A stretch of DNA of 64,000 bases from Thalassolituus maritimus (GCF_900156675.1 NZ_FTOH01000008.1:1-64000), one strand, 5' to 3'; shown: positions 28,349 to 37,890, numbered from the stretch's first letter. Notes: generated from the sequence alone by a model not told the origin. Program-made: numbers and translations.

Positions 28349-30274
28349 CTATCGGCCAGATTTCGCAACGCCTTTCTTCCTTCGCCGATACGTCGCTTTT
28401 CGGGGGCTTTTCTGGCCAGTTTGTGTACCCGATCTCATCACGGGCATAGTCGCTGACCTTGCTGCTTCCACCAGCTCAATTAACCGATCGCTCAGAGGCT
28501 GCATAAAGCCTTGGTAGCTTCCTTCGCCTTCGCAGATATCGTTCAGCTGGCGTTCCCAATAGGCAGTCATATCCGGCTGCGAGCAGGCGTCCGGAAGAAC
28601 TGATATCAATTGCCGTCCTGTCTCTGTTGCCTGAATCTGCTTACCCTGTCGCTGCAGAAATTTACGCTTAAACAGCAGCTCTATGATGCTCGCCCGTGTG
28701 GCCTCAGTGCCAAGCCCGTCCGTATCTTTCAGGACCTTACGTAGCTCCGGGTCTTTAACGTAGCGGGCAATCCCGGTCATGGCCGCGAGCAAGGTTGCAT
28801 CTGTGTAATGCTTCGGTGGTTCAGTATGCTTCTCTTCCAGCTTAGGCTCACCGCTCCATAAGGCCTGACCTGCCACCAGATCAGGTAATGGCGGCGATGT
28901 TTTTTCACGCGCAGGCATTAACGCTTTCCAGCCGGCTGCCAAGGTGATCCGTTCACGGGCAATGAACCGACCACCAGCAATTTCAAGCTCAATGAGGGTG
29001 TCAGAATACTGAAAGGCACCACAAAACTGCATTAAATACTGGCGGGCTATTAACCGATAAATCTTTTTCTCTGCATCATTTAAGTTACCCGAGTATTTTT
29101 TAGATGTCGGAATAATCGCATGGTGTGCGCCGACTTTTTTGTCATTAAATGCGGCTGACTTTCTGGATTCATCAGTATGCTTCAGCATGTCGCCAGCATC
29201 TGCAATGACAGTCTGGATAGCCGCAGAGACTTGCGGCATTTCCCTGTGATGTGCAACGGGTATATAACGGCAGTCTGATCTTGGATAGGTTATCAATTGG
29301 TATTTTTCATACAGGCTCTGACAAACATCCAGTACCGTTTTCGCTGCCATACCGAAGGCTTTTGCGGCGTCGATCTGTAGAGAGGACAGGTTGTAGGGCA
29401 AAGGTGCATTTTGCTTGCCCGGTTTTTTATCAAATGCTTTTACCTGCGCTGGCTGCTGACGAATCCGGTCGATCACGTTCTTAGCAAGATTCGGATTCAG
29501 TACCCGCCCCTCGTCATCCTGATGCGGCCGACATGCCTCGCTAGGCTGCCACTTAGCGAAAAAGCTGGGAGGCTGCTCAGCACTCAGGTGCATGGCAGCA
29601 TAAACCTCGTAAAAGGGCTTACTGACGAAGTCGCGGATCTCTTTATCGCGCCGGACGACTAACCCGAGAACCGGTGTCTGTACCCGTCCAACAGACAGTA
29701 CGCCGCGATTACCCGCCTGCTGTCCTTTGATCGTCCAGGCGCGTGTGAGATTAATTCCGTATAACCAGTCTGCCCGGCTACGAGCCAATGCAGAAACAGA
29801 TAAGGGAATAAACTCGCTGTTGCTACGCAGCTCGCCCAGAGCACGCTTGATTGCCGATGGATTCAGGTCACTGACCAGTAAGCGTTGGGCATTACGGCGT
29901 TTGGTCTGTGGCGTTTTCAGGTAATCAATCACCTCATCCACTAACAGCTGGCCTTCACGATCCGGGTCTCCGGCATGAACTAACTGATCAGCTTCTTTTA
30001 CCAGCTTACGTAAAACACTCAGTTGCTTCCGGGTTTTGGGCTTCGGCTGGAGCTGCCACTCTTCAGGCGAAATAGGTAGGTGATCAAGTTGCCACTTTTT
30101 GTAGAGTGGATTGTAGGCTTCTGGGTCTGCCTGCTCCAATAGATGCCCGATACACCAACTGACGACGTCACCATTGGCGGCACGGATGCAGCCTTCTTCT
30201 TTTTTGTGTGGACGAGGAAGGACCTCGGCGATAGCGCGGGCAAGGCTGGGTTTTTCGGCGATGAAGAGGCGCAT
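28349..30274 (-). CDS. topB: DNA topoisomerase III
   Basis: A type IA topoisomerase that decatenates and relaxes DNA. The 641 residues cover a TOPRIM domain at the N-terminus (FIAEKPSLARAIAEVLP, HAGDPDREGQLLVDEV) and the core with the active-site tyrosine in LITYPRSDCRYIP. The C-terminus ends in a Lys/Arg tail without zinc-finger cysteine clusters. The start has no good ribosome binding site. A LexA-like sequence lies 18-33 bp upstream of the ATG. Confidence 0.95.
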   Translation of the reverse strand: MRLFIAEKPSLARAIAEVLPRPHKKEEGCIRAANGDVVSWCIGHLLEQADPEAYNPLYKKWQLDHLPISPEEWQLQPKPKTRKQLSVLRKLVKEADQLVHAGDPDREGQLLVDEVIDYLKTPQTKRRNAQRLLVSDLNPSAIKRALGELRSNSEFIPLSVSALARSRADWLYGINLTRAWTIKGQQAGNRGVLSVGRVQTPVLGLVVRRDKEIRDFVSKPFYEVYAAMHLSAEQPPSFFAKWQPSEACRPHQDDEGRVLNPNLAKNVIDRIRQQPAQVKAFDKKPGKQNAPLPYNLSSLQIDAAKAFGMAAKTVLDVCQSLYEKYQLITYPRSDCRYIPVAHHREMPQVSAAIQTVIADAGDMLKHTDESRKSAAFNDKKVGAHHAIIPTSKKYSGNLNDAEKKIYRLIARQYLMQFCGAFQYSDTLIELEIAGGRFIARERITLAAGWKALMPAREKTSPPLPDLVAGQALWSGEPKLEEKHTEPPKHYTDATLLAAMTGIARYVKDPELRKVLKDTDGLGTEATRASIIELLFKRKFLQRQGKQIQATETGRQLISVLPDACSQPDMTAYWERQLNDICEGEGSYQGFMQPLSDRLIELVEAARSATMPVMRSGTQTGQKSPRKATYRRRKKGVAKSGR

Positions 30275-30291
30275 GATGGCGAACGCTCAAA

Positions 30292-30307
30292 CTGTATAAA
30301 CAGCCAG
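30292..30307. promoter_or_regulatory. LexA-box-like sequence upstream of topB
   Basis: CTGTATAAACAGCCAG has the CTG-N10-CAG frame of an SOS box and matches 12 of 16 positions of the gammaproteobacterial consensus. The right half-site is imperfect (CCAG instead of ACAG). It lies just upstream of the topB start, where a repressor could block transcription. Support is from sequence only. Confidence 0.35.
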
Positions 30308-30366
30308 TAGTTAACCATCATGCCAGTGCGTTAGCAAACAGAGTGTTAACGCGAAAGATTTTAACG

Positions 30367-31143
30367 TCAGGCAGCCACTGGAGGCTTAGCCCAGATAACG
30401 CCTCGGTGCTTCGCGTATATCTCTCTGACCCACTTAAGCGCTGGACTATCAGCCCACTGCTGGGCAGGACCGGCCATTTTTTCCCGAAATTCGGCTGTAC
30501 CGTAGATAGGATGTTCCTCCGGGCACGCCAGCGGAGCCAGCAAAGAAGCCGCGGTGATATCAGCAACCGTCAGTTGATCCCCTACCAGATATTGCCCGTG
30601 CTGAATGCGCTCTTCCAACCAGCGGATTTCTGCATCGATTTTCTGTTCTGCACGGGCGACGTCTTTCTTATTAATTTTCAGCTTAACTTTGAAGGCAGGT
30701 TTGATCACTGGATAAAAAGCCCGAACGAAGACCTCTTCCCACGGCTTAGCGAATTGCGTCCAGATGTCTTTGATCAGGGCATCGTGAGCAAACCCTGGAA
30801 GGTACAGATAGCGGGCCACCGGCTTTCCTATCTCATCAAAGCGCTGCTGAATCGCAACAATTTCTTGCTCATGTTGCGCAGGTAAGGTTTTCAGTGGGCC
30901 ATATTCGTTATTCAGCCAATTCACAATTCTCGGACTGTCCTGCACACAGGTAGTAGCACGCTGAACCAAAGGAACCGTAGTTTCTGCGCGCTTACCTTTA
31001 ATCAGCATTGGCAGAGTGTGCACTGCCGGTGTCAGTGCAACCTCGTTGTACTCAATGCCCTCATAATCCAGCAGCCAGCGAATCTTTTCGCTGTAGTGCG
31101 ACATGTTGATCGTAAAAAGAGTAAGCGGTGTATTGATCGTCAT
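30367..31143 (-). CDS. glutathione S-transferase-like protein
   Basis: A 258-residue cytosolic protein of the GST superfamily. The N-terminal thioredoxin-like domain reads LTLFTINMSHYSEKIRWLLDYEGIEY, with Ser/Tyr in the place of the catalytic residue. VPLVQRATTCVQDSPRIVNWL matches the glutathione-binding V-P and D-S positions, with PL after the Val. The all-helical C-terminal domain contains YLVGDQLTVADITAASLLAPL. AGGA lies seven bases before the ATG. It is divergent from sahR. The substrate is unknown. Confidence 0.88.
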   Translation of the reverse strand: MTINTPLTLFTINMSHYSEKIRWLLDYEGIEYNEVALTPAVHTLPMLIKGKRAETTVPLVQRATTCVQDSPRIVNWLNNEYGPLKTLPAQHEQEIVAIQQRFDEIGKPVARYLYLPGFAHDALIKDIWTQFAKPWEEVFVRAFYPVIKPAFKVKLKINKKDVARAEQKIDAEIRWLEERIQHGQYLVGDQLTVADITAASLLAPLACPEEHPIYGTAEFREKMAGPAQQWADSPALKWVREIYAKHRGVIWAKPPVAA

Positions 31144-31270
31144 CGAGTCATCCTGATGTACGTGGCATTAATTTCTATACAGGTGTCAATAATACAAGGT
31201 TGCTCAGATCCAAACAGGTCGGATGTGGACGAAGTACGACCTCCATGACCCATTACAAAGGGATACAGAT

Positions 31271-31294
31271 CTATATCAAAAAAAATTGATATAG
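31271..31294. promoter_or_regulatory. perfect palindromic operator at the sahR promoter
   Basis: CTATATCAA (31271-31279), six A residues and TTGATATAG (31286-31294) form a perfect 9-6-9 inverted repeat. The right arm covers the -35 box of the sahR promoter, so a bound repressor would block RNA polymerase. ArsR-family proteins bind such palindromes, and the first gene downstream encodes one. Confidence 0.85.
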
Positions 31295-31313
31295 GGTTTA
31301 AAATCACTATACT
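31286..31313 (+). promoter_or_regulatory. sahR promoter, predicted leaderless transcript
   Basis: TTGATA (31286-31291), a 16 bp spacer and TATACT (31308-31313) form a good promoter. Transcription should start near 31320-31321, at the A of the sahR ATG. No ribosome binding site precedes the ATG, which agrees with a leaderless mRNA. Confidence 0.7.
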
Positions 31314-31320
31314 GGCAACC

Positions 31321-32316
31321 ATGAATGATCTGACTCCCGATGATTTAACCTTAGCCAGACTGGCTCAGGCGTCCAAAGCCGCCGGAGATCCTCTGCGTAT
31401 GGGAGTCATGAAACTGCTCGGACAAGGCGCATTCGGTGTGCTGGAGCTTTGCCAGATATTCGACATCAAGCAATCGAGTATGAGCCATCACCTGAAGGTG
31501 CTGTCTCAGGCGGGGTTAGTCAGTAGTCAACGCGAAGGCAACAGTATCTTTTACCGTCGCCCTCTGAACACGGGTGATGACGTCTTCAGCCATTGGCTCC
31601 GCAGTCTGTTCCGTGCAATGGATGCCACACATGATGATATTGATCTCAGTCATGCGGTATCGGGTGTGCTGGCCGAACGGGCAGAGGCGTGTGCCAGCTT
31701 TTTTGCGCGCCACGCTGATGATTTTCGCGAGCAACAGGATCTGATCGCCTCTTATGAGCAGTACGGTGAAGCGCTGGCGACCATTCTTGACTCATTGGGC
31801 TACGTGACAGGCCGGGATGTGAATAGTGGCTACGCTTTGGAGATTGGTCCTGGCGAAGGGGCTTTCCTGCAGCCACTGAGTAAGCGATTCGAAGGCGTTA
31901 CCGGCCTCGACATATCGCCGGACTTGCTCTCAAGAGCAGAAACTTTCTGTGAGAAAGAACAACTGAACAACGTGACTTTAGTACAGGGCGACACCCGAGC
32001 GCTCCTTGAGTCAGTAGAAACGCTTGGCAGCTACGGCTTCGCCGTCGCTAATATGGTGCTGCACCATGTGCCGTCACCTAAGAATATTTTTAACGATGTC
32101 GCCCAGCTTCTGCATTCGGGCGGTACGTTTTTGGTTACCGACCTCTGTCGCCATGAACAGGTGTGGGCGCGAGAGTCTTGCGGTGATTTATGGCTTGGTT
32201 TTGAGCCTGCCGATCTCAGCCAATGGGCTGCAGACGCCGGGCTGAAGGAAGGACAAAGCCAGTATTCCGGTTTAAGGAACGGATTTCAGATCCAGTTCCG
32301 ATTGTTTCATGCCTGA
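31321..32316 (+). CDS. sahR: ArsR-type regulator fused to a SAM methyltransferase domain (SahR-like)
   Basis: A 331-residue protein with two parts. Residues about 10-85 are an ArsR winged helix (KAAGDPLRMGVMKLLGQG, QSSMSHHLKVLSQAGLV). Residues about 140-325 are a class I SAM-dependent methyltransferase fold with motif I in LEIGPGEGAFLQPL and the acidic residue in VTGLDISPDLL. SahR-type regulators of this group repress methionine-cycle genes and respond to S-adenosylhomocysteine, so the methyltransferase part is probably the ligand sensor. The gene lies 24 bp before metK and appears to be the first gene of sahR-metK-ahcY-metF. It is probably autoregulated through the palindrome at 31271-31294. 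Confidence 0.85.
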   Translation: MNDLTPDDLTLARLAQASKAAGDPLRMGVMKLLGQGAFGVLELCQIFDIKQSSMSHHLKVLSQAGLVSSQREGNSIFYRRPLNTGDDVFSHWLRSLFRAMDATHDDIDLSHAVSGVLAERAEACASFFARHADDFREQQDLIASYEQYGEALATILDSLGYVTGRDVNSGYALEIGPGEGAFLQPLSKRFEGVTGLDISPDLLSRAETFCEKEQLNNVTLVQGDTRALLESVETLGSYGFAVANMVLHHVPSPKNIFNDVAQLLHSGGTFLVTDLCRHEQVWARESCGDLWLGFEPADLSQWAADAGLKEGQSQYSGLRNGFQIQFRLFHA

Positions 32317-32340
32317 GGGCATTTATTTGAGGAGTCGCAG

Positions 32341-33552
32341 ATGAGCGAATATTCAATTTTTACGTCAGAGTCCGTCTCTGAAGGCCACCCAGACAAAGTT
32401 GCCGACCAGATTTCTGATGCGGTTCTGGACGCCATCATTGCCCGCGATCCCTACGCGCGTGTTGCAGTAGAGACACTGGTTAAAACCGGTATGGCCGTGG
32501 TGGCTGGCGAGCTGACAACTTCATGCTACGTCGACCTCGAAGACATCGTTCGTGATGTGATCACCGGTATCGGCTACAACAGCTCCGATGTGGGCTTCGA
32601 TGGTGCAACCTGTGCAGTCCTGAACGGCATTGGTAAGCAGTCTGTGGATATCAACATGGGTGTTGACCGTGCTAAGCCTGAAGATCAGGGTGCAGGCGAT
32701 CAGGGCCTGATGTTTGGTTACGCCACCAACGAAACGCCGAACCTGATGCCAGCGCCTGTGTACTACGCACACCTGCTGGTTCAGCGTCAGTCTGAGCTGC
32801 GTCGTAACGGCACGCTGCCCTGGTTGCGCCCGGATGCCAAATCTCAGGTCACTATTAACTGGGAAGGCGACTCGCCAAAAGTTGATGCTGTCGTTCTGTC
32901 GACTCAGCACGACCCAAGTATCAGTCTGGAAGAACTGCGCGCTGAAGTACTGGAACACATCATTAAGCCAGTACTGCCAGCAGAGTGGCTGCACGAAGGT
33001 ACTCTGTACCACATCAACCCAACCGGTAACTTTGTGATCGGTGGCCCTGTGGGTGATGCGGGCCTGACTGGCCGTAAGATTATCATTGATACCTACGGCG
33101 GCATGGCGCGTCACGGTGGTGGTGCCTTCTCTGGCAAAGATCCATCAAAAGTTGACCGTTCTGCGGCGTACATGGGCCGTTATGTTGCCAAAAACATCGT
33201 TGCTGCGGGTCTGGCCGACCGTTGTGAAATTCAGGTGTCTTACGCGATTGGTGTCGCTGAACCGACGTCTATTTCAGCGAATACCTTCGGCACCGGCAAG
33301 ATCAGCGACCAGGCCCTCGCCAAGGTGATCCGCGAAGTTTTCGACCTGCGTCCTTACGCTATCCAGAACCAGCTGGAACTGCTGAACCCTATGTATCAGG
33401 CGACAGCGGCATACGGTCACTTTGGTCGTGAACCGTTCGAAATGACATATGAGTACAAAGATAACGGCGAGAAAAAGAGCAAAACCTTCACTGCGTTCAC
33501 CTGGGAACGTACTGACAAGGTTGATGCACTGAAAGCCGCTGCGGGCGTTTAA
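32341..33552 (+). CDS. metK: S-adenosylmethionine synthetase
   Basis: Makes SAM from methionine and ATP. The 403-residue length is slightly longer than E. coli MetK but normal for pseudomonad relatives. [34 protein letters not shown] and the P-loop-like [19 protein letters not shown] are diagnostic. GAGGAG precedes the ATG. It lies between sahR and ahcY in an apparent methionine-cycle operon. Codons are highly biased, consistent with strong expression. Confidence 0.98.
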   Translation: MSEYSIFTSESVSEGHPDKVADQISDAVLDAIIARDPYARVAVETLVKTGMAVVAGELTTSCYVDLEDIVRDVITGIGYNSSDVGFDGATCAVLNGIGKQSVDINMGVDRAKPEDQGAGDQGLMFGYATNETPNLMPAPVYYAHLLVQRQSELRRNGTLPWLRPDAKSQVTINWEGDSPKVDAVVLSTQHDPSISLEELRAEVLEHIIKPVLPAEWLHEGTLYHINPTGNFVIGGPVGDAGLTGRKIIIDTYGGMARHGGGAFSGKDPSKVDRSAAYMGRYVAKNIVAAGLADRCEIQVSYAIGVAEPTSISANTFGTGKISDQALAKVIREVFDLRPYAIQNQLELLNPMYQATAAYGHFGREPFEMTYEYKDNGEKKSKTFTAFTWERTDKVDALKAAAGV

Positions 33553-33627
33553 TCTCGCACTAAATCTCAAATTTATTTTCAGGTCGCTGGTATTCCCCGG
33601 CGACCGTAACAGCAAAAGGGCAAAAAG

Positions 33628-35010
33628 ATGACCCAGTTTACTGATTACAAAGTTGCAGATATGAGCCTCGCCGACTGGGGCCGTAAAGAAATCAAAATCG
33701 CCGAAGACGAAATGCCAGCACTGATGGCACTGCGTCGTAAGTACAGTGACTCTAAGCCACTTGCGGGCGCAAAAATCATGGGCTGTATCCACATGACCAT
33801 TCAGACCGCGGTTCTGATTGAGACTCTGGTGGATCTGGGCGCTGAAGTCCGTTGGTCATCTTGCAACATTTTCTCGACTCAGGATCACGCTGCTGCAGCC
33901 ATCGCCGCTGCAGGTATCCCGGTCTTCGCGTGGAAAGGTGAAACTGAAGAAGAATTCCTGTGGTGCATCAAACAGACCATTCTGGCAGAGAAAGATACTG
34001 ATACCGTCTGGGATGCCAACATGATCCTCGACGACGGCGGCGACTTGACCGAGATGGTTCACAACGATTTTCCAGAGATGCTGAACAGCATTCACGGTAT
34101 TTCTGAAGAAACCACCACGGGTGTACATCGCCTGCTGGAAATGATGAAAGAAGGCACCCTTAAAGTCCCTGCGATCAACGTAAATGACGCCGTGACTAAG
34201 TCGAAGAACGACAACAAGTACGGTTGCCGTCACTCTCTGAACGATGCTATCAAGCGTGGTACCGACCACCTGCTTTCAGGTAAAAAGGCGCTGGTCATCG
34301 GTTATGGTGACGTGGGTAAAGGCTCTGCCGCGTCTCTGCGTCAGGAAGGCATGATCGTTAAAGTAACTGAAATCGATCCTATCTGTGCTATGCAGGCTTG
34401 CATGGACGGCTTTGAAGTCGTGTCTCCGTATATTAATGGCGAAAACAAAGGCACACTGGAATCTGTCGACGGCGATCTGCTGGGTAAAACCGACCTGATC
34501 GTAACGACGACCGGTAACGTGAACGTGTGCGACAAGTTCATGCTGCAGAAGCTGAAGAGCGGCGCGGTCGTCTGTAACATCGGTCACTTCGACAACGAAA
34601 TCGACACCGCATATATGCGAGAGAACTGGGAATGGGACGAGATCAAGCCACAGGTTCACAAGGTATATCGCGACAAAACGACTGACAATCACCTTCTGCT
34701 CCTGTCAGAAGGCCGCCTGGTTAACCTGGGCAATGCCACAGGTCACCCATCACGTATCATGGACGGCTCATTCGCCAACCAGGTACTTGCTCAGATCTAC
34801 CTGTATGAGCGTAAATTCGCCGACATGATGGAAGCCGAGAAGAAAGAAAGCATCTACGTGAAAGTGCTGCCGAAAAAGCTCGACGAAGAAGTTGCGAAAG
34901 ACATGGTCGAAGGCTTTGGCGGTGTAATCACTAAGCTGACGCCAGCGCAGGCTAAGTACATCGACGTCGATGTGGATGGCCCGTACAAGCCAGAAGCTTA
35001 TAAGTATTAA
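33628..35010 (+). CDS. ahcY: S-adenosylhomocysteinase
   Basis: An NAD-dependent enzyme that splits SAH into homocysteine and adenosine, removing the product inhibitor of methylation. The length is 460 residues. The NAD-binding loop reads [17 protein letters not shown], and the N-terminal stretch [19 protein letters not shown] is family-specific. It lies 75 bp after metK. Its product is the metabolite chain to which the upstream SahR-like regulator is expected to respond. Confidence 0.98.
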   Translation: MTQFTDYKVADMSLADWGRKEIKIAEDEMPALMALRRKYSDSKPLAGAKIMGCIHMTIQTAVLIETLVDLGAEVRWSSCNIFSTQDHAAAAIAAAGIPVFAWKGETEEEFLWCIKQTILAEKDTDTVWDANMILDDGGDLTEMVHNDFPEMLNSIHGISEETTTGVHRLLEMMKEGTLKVPAINVNDAVTKSKNDNKYGCRHSLNDAIKRGTDHLLSGKKALVIGYGDVGKGSAASLRQEGMIVKVTEIDPICAMQACMDGFEVVSPYINGENKGTLESVDGDLLGKTDLIVTTTGNVNVCDKFMLQKLKSGAVVCNIGHFDNEIDTAYMRENWEWDEIKPQVHKVYRDKTTDNHLLLLSEGRLVNLGNATGHPSRIMDGSFANQVLAQIYLYERKFADMMEAEKKESIYVKVLPKKLDEEVAKDMVEGFGGVITKLTPAQAKYIDVDVDGPYKPEAYKY

Positions 35011-35018
35011 TGGTTAGC

Positions 35019-35050
35019 AGGAGCTAGCTGCATCGCCAGCTAACGCTCCT
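35019..35050 (+). other. strong hairpin in the ahcY-metF gap
   Basis: AGGAGCTAGCTG (35019-35030) pairs with CAGCTA-AC-GCTCCT (35037-35050) around a CATCGC loop, with a two-base bulge. There is no T-tract after it, so it is not a normal terminator. It may stabilise the upstream mRNA or reduce downstream expression. Confidence 0.5.
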
Positions 35051-35138
35051 AAAGCTGTAATACGTGCGAAGCAAATAGCCAAGAACAAGACACTAGGTAG
35101 CGGCAAACACCGCCTCTATCGGATCAAGAGAAGTTAAG

Positions 35139-35963
35139 ATGACGACCTTAAGTTTTGAATTTTTCCCGACCAAAACCGAGGAAGGGACAGAAAAACTCCT
35201 GAAAGTGCGCGACGAACTCGCTGCCTTTAACCCAGAGTTTTTCTCGGTGACCTACGGTGCCGGTGGTTCTACCCGCGACCGCACCTACGCCATCGTCAAA
35301 GCCATTCAGGAGCGCGGTATTGCTGCAGCCCCTCACCTGTCGTGCGTGGGTGACAGCAAAGACGATCTGCGCTCACTGCTGAATGAATACAAGGACCTCG
35401 GCATCGATCGCATCGTTACACTCCGCGGCGACCTGCCAAGCGGAGCCGGTCTCGCCAGCAGCGAGCTGCGCTACGCCAACGAACTGGTCGAGTTCATCCG
35501 CGAAGAAACCGGCGATCACTTCACTCTTGAGGTCGCGGCTTACCCAGAGATGCACCCTCAGGCGACTAGCTTCGAACAAGACCTCGAACACTTCGTCAAC
35601 AAAGTGAAGGCCGGTGCAGACAGCGCGATCACTCAGTACTTCTTCAACGCCGACAGCTACTTCAACTTCGTTGATCGTGTGCGTGATATGGGTGTCGACA
35701 TCCCGATCATCCCGGGCATCATGCCGATCACCAACTACAGCAAACTGGCTCGCTTCTCTGATGCCTGTGGCGCTGAGATCCCGCGCTGGATCCGCAAGCA
35801 ACTGGAAGCCTATGGTGACAACAACGAATCTATCCAGCAGTTTGGCGAAGAGGTGGTAACGGAAATGTGCCATCGCCTGTTAGAAGGCGGTGCACCGGGT
35901 ATCCACTTCTATACCCTCAACCAGTCTGAAGCCAGCCTGCGTGTGTGGCGTAATTTGGTTTAA
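35139..35963 (+). CDS. metF: 5,10-methylenetetrahydrofolate reductase
   Basis: A flavoenzyme that makes 5-methyltetrahydrofolate for methionine regeneration. The length is 274 residues, close to the usual size. SFEFFPTKTEEGTEKL, VTYGAGGSTRDRT and the substrate motif TLRGDLP are typical. It follows ahcY by 128 bp, which contain the hairpin and a weak ribosome binding site. The next gene, for a sialyltransferase-like protein, begins only 12 bp after the metF stop, although the functions differ. Confidence 0.97.
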   Translation: MTTLSFEFFPTKTEEGTEKLLKVRDELAAFNPEFFSVTYGAGGSTRDRTYAIVKAIQERGIAAAPHLSCVGDSKDDLRSLLNEYKDLGIDRIVTLRGDLPSGAGLASSELRYANELVEFIREETGDHFTLEVAAYPEMHPQATSFEQDLEHFVNKVKAGADSAITQYFFNADSYFNFVDRVRDMGVDIPIIPGIMPITNYSKLARFSDACGAEIPRWIRKQLEAYGDNNESIQQFGEEVVTEMCHRLLEGGAPGIHFYTLNQSEASLRVWRNLV

Positions 35964-35975
35964 TCGGACACACCC

Positions 35976-37061
35976 ATGTCTCAGCAACTCTTTCTGGCAT
36001 CGACACCCTTACATATTCTGAATTCGGTGGCGATCGCCAGTCAGACGCCCAGCACCCCTGCATGCCTGTGGTTGATTGATCAACCTATCGTAGAAAACAA
36101 CCCTTACTTCGATCTCATTAAAAGCTGGCATAACTCGCCGTTCAGTGAAGTGCGCATCAGTCAGGGTCATATCAAAGGCACCAAAGCGAAACTGGCAAAC
36201 CGTAAACACGTATTTGCGGAAATTGAGCAATGGGTCACGCGGAACGAACCAGGACAACTCTTCACTGGGAATGATCGACGTATTGAGTTTCAGTACGCAA
36301 TGCATTGCGCGACGTCCAAACGCAGTGACGTGCAAGGCATCTACATGGATGAAGGCACGTTCACATATGTAGGACGCGAGGCTTCAGCCAGCTTTTCAGA
36401 TCGTATTGTTGATAACTGGCTGAAAAAACTGACGTACGGCTTCTGGTGGAAGAATCCACCGACCATCGGTGCATCCCAATGGATTTCAGACGTCTATGCA
36501 GCTTTCCCTGATCTGGTTCACCCGTTACTGGCACGAAAGAAGCTCCATCCTCTTCAGCCTGCCCACACTGACAACCCTACAGTACGGGACTTCTGCTCAC
36601 TTCTGGTCGAGCACTTCGGCGCTGATCCGCAGACATTGAAAGATCTCGGTGCAGTGCTTACGCTCCCTCATGAGTCGATTATCACTAAGTTAGATGGCTA
36701 TCGGGATGCGATGGATTCTGTGATGGCAGAGATAATCAACGAGGGCAGAAAGGTCGGCGTCAAGTACCATCCTCGCAACACTAATCCAGATATTCTACAG
36801 GCTGAAAACCGGGCTGGCGCCTATGTCATTCCCCATCGAATACCGTTTGAAGCGATCCTCCCTCTACTCCCCCCTGAAACCACAATCATCGGCGATCTGT
36901 CTTCAACACTGATCAATGGGCGCTGGCTGCGTCCCGACGCGCAGATCATATCGATTAAAAATCCAGAGGCACCTCTCGCCAGCGAGTTTGAGCACTTTTT
37001 TTCTCGGATTGGCGTGACCAGCGTTGCTGCCAATGAAGTATCTCAGGGAACACCACCCTAA
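35976..37061 (+). CDS. sialyltransferase-like (polysialyltransferase-type) glycosyltransferase
   Basis: A 361-residue predicted GT-B transferase. The three short motifs of bacterial sialyl/polysialyltransferases are in order: D/E-D/E-G as MDEGTF (residues 124-129), HP as KYHPRN (263-268) and S-S/T as DLSSTLI (307-313). It begins 12 bp after metF without a clear ribosome binding site and opens the glycan block. No CMP-sialic acid genes (neuA, neuB, neuC) are in the window, so the donor sugar is unknown and might be another CMP-nonulosonate or a Kdo-like sugar. Confidence 0.7.
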   Translation: MSQQLFLASTPLHILNSVAIASQTPSTPACLWLIDQPIVENNPYFDLIKSWHNSPFSEVRISQGHIKGTKAKLANRKHVFAEIEQWVTRNEPGQLFTGNDRRIEFQYAMHCATSKRSDVQGIYMDEGTFTYVGREASASFSDRIVDNWLKKLTYGFWWKNPPTIGASQWISDVYAAFPDLVHPLLARKKLHPLQPAHTDNPTVRDFCSLLVEHFGADPQTLKDLGAVLTLPHESIITKLDGYRDAMDSVMAEIINEGRKVGVKYHPRNTNPDILQAENRAGAYVIPHRIPFEAILPLLPPETTIIGDLSSTLINGRWLRPDAQIISIKNPEAPLASEFEHFFSRIGVTSVAANEVSQGTPP

Positions 37062-37090
37062 GCCTGATACATATTGCGACCAAGCCCGTG

Positions 37091-37183
37091 AATTGGCCTA
37101 TTAGCTCTCTATTGTGCCGCTGAGGGAATAGTCAATTGGCCTACAAAAACTGGAACCCAATACACAAAACAATGACAATAGAG
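37091..37183. repeat. direct and inverted repeats upstream of the yrbL-like gene
   Basis: AATTGGCCTA occurs at 37091-37100 and 37134-37143. CTCTATTGT (37107-37115) is matched in inverted orientation by ACAATAGAG (37175-37183). They occupy the 151 bp gap before the yrbL-like start. Their role is unknown. Confidence 0.45.
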
Positions 37184-37212
37184 TGACAACCGTAAAGATT
37201 AAGGGTACCTCT

Positions 37213-37824
37213 ATGGATATTATCGATCTGTCCAAGGCAGAATTGATAGGCCAGGGGCGAGACCGAGATTGCTATCGCCACCCGCTCATCAATAATCAGT
37301 GCATCAAGGTGTCACGCAAGCCACAAAAGCAAACACGTCGTGAGAGAGCATATTTTGCCTATCTGCTAAAGCAAGGCGTAGATACGTCGAAGTTGGCGCA
37401 CTACCTGGGTACTATCAAGACGAGCCGCGGAGAAGGCGCGGCCTGCGAGCTGATGTTAAACGATAACGGAGAAGTAGCCTCCACCCTGTCAAACGCCGTG
37501 CGAAATAAAGAGTTTCCCGAAAACACGATCAGAGCCCTTATGGATGAGCTCCGTGAATACCTGCTGGAGCAACAGATCTGCGTTCGGGATCTCAGCCCTA
37601 ACAACATCATGTGCCAGGTCCAGAATGGTCATCCGCGTTTAGTTATCGTTGATGGAGTCAGCAACCCGGGGGTAAACCCCCTAAACATCCGGATTCCAGC
37701 GCTATCACGATACTTTATTAACAAGTCCTGGAAGTCACTCGAAAAAAAGTTCGCGGCACTGTCAAACGGGGCTATTGAGAAAGCCGGTAACAATGCATGC
37801 ATGGCTGTCCCAGATGCAGCGTAG
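37213..37824 (+). CDS. yrbL: YrbL-family kinase-like protein
   Basis: A 203-residue protein of the YrbL (PF10707) kinase-like family. The start at 37213 has AAGGG eight bases upstream, unlike an in-frame GTG at 37183. The glycine-loop-like LIGQGRDRDCYRHP is followed by the lysine-bearing QCIKVSRKP. The catalytic-loop-like VRDLSPNNIMCQ and metal-loop-like VIVDGVS follow. E. coli YrbL has the same motifs in degenerate form. Its place among glycosyltransferase genes suggests a role in modifying lipid A-core or another glycan, but no substrate is known. Confidence 0.75.
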   Translation: MDIIDLSKAELIGQGRDRDCYRHPLINNQCIKVSRKPQKQTRRERAYFAYLLKQGVDTSKLAHYLGTIKTSRGEGAACELMLNDNGEVASTLSNAVRNKEFPENTIRALMDELREYLLEQQICVRDLSPNNIMCQVQNGHPRLVIVDGVSNPGVNPLNIRIPALSRYFINKSWKSLEKKFAALSNGAIEKAGNNACMAVPDAA

Positions 37825-37890
37825 TTGATGACGTGTACATAAATTAATCTCTGAGATATGATTGGGCGCTTTACGCGAACGGTCATTTCT

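Noticed and set aside
35011-35138. SAH riboswitch between ahcY and metF
   Set aside because: The GGAGC...GCUCC hairpin looks similar at first sight, but the second helix and conserved core of the SAH riboswitch are missing, and it lies after, not before, ahcY.
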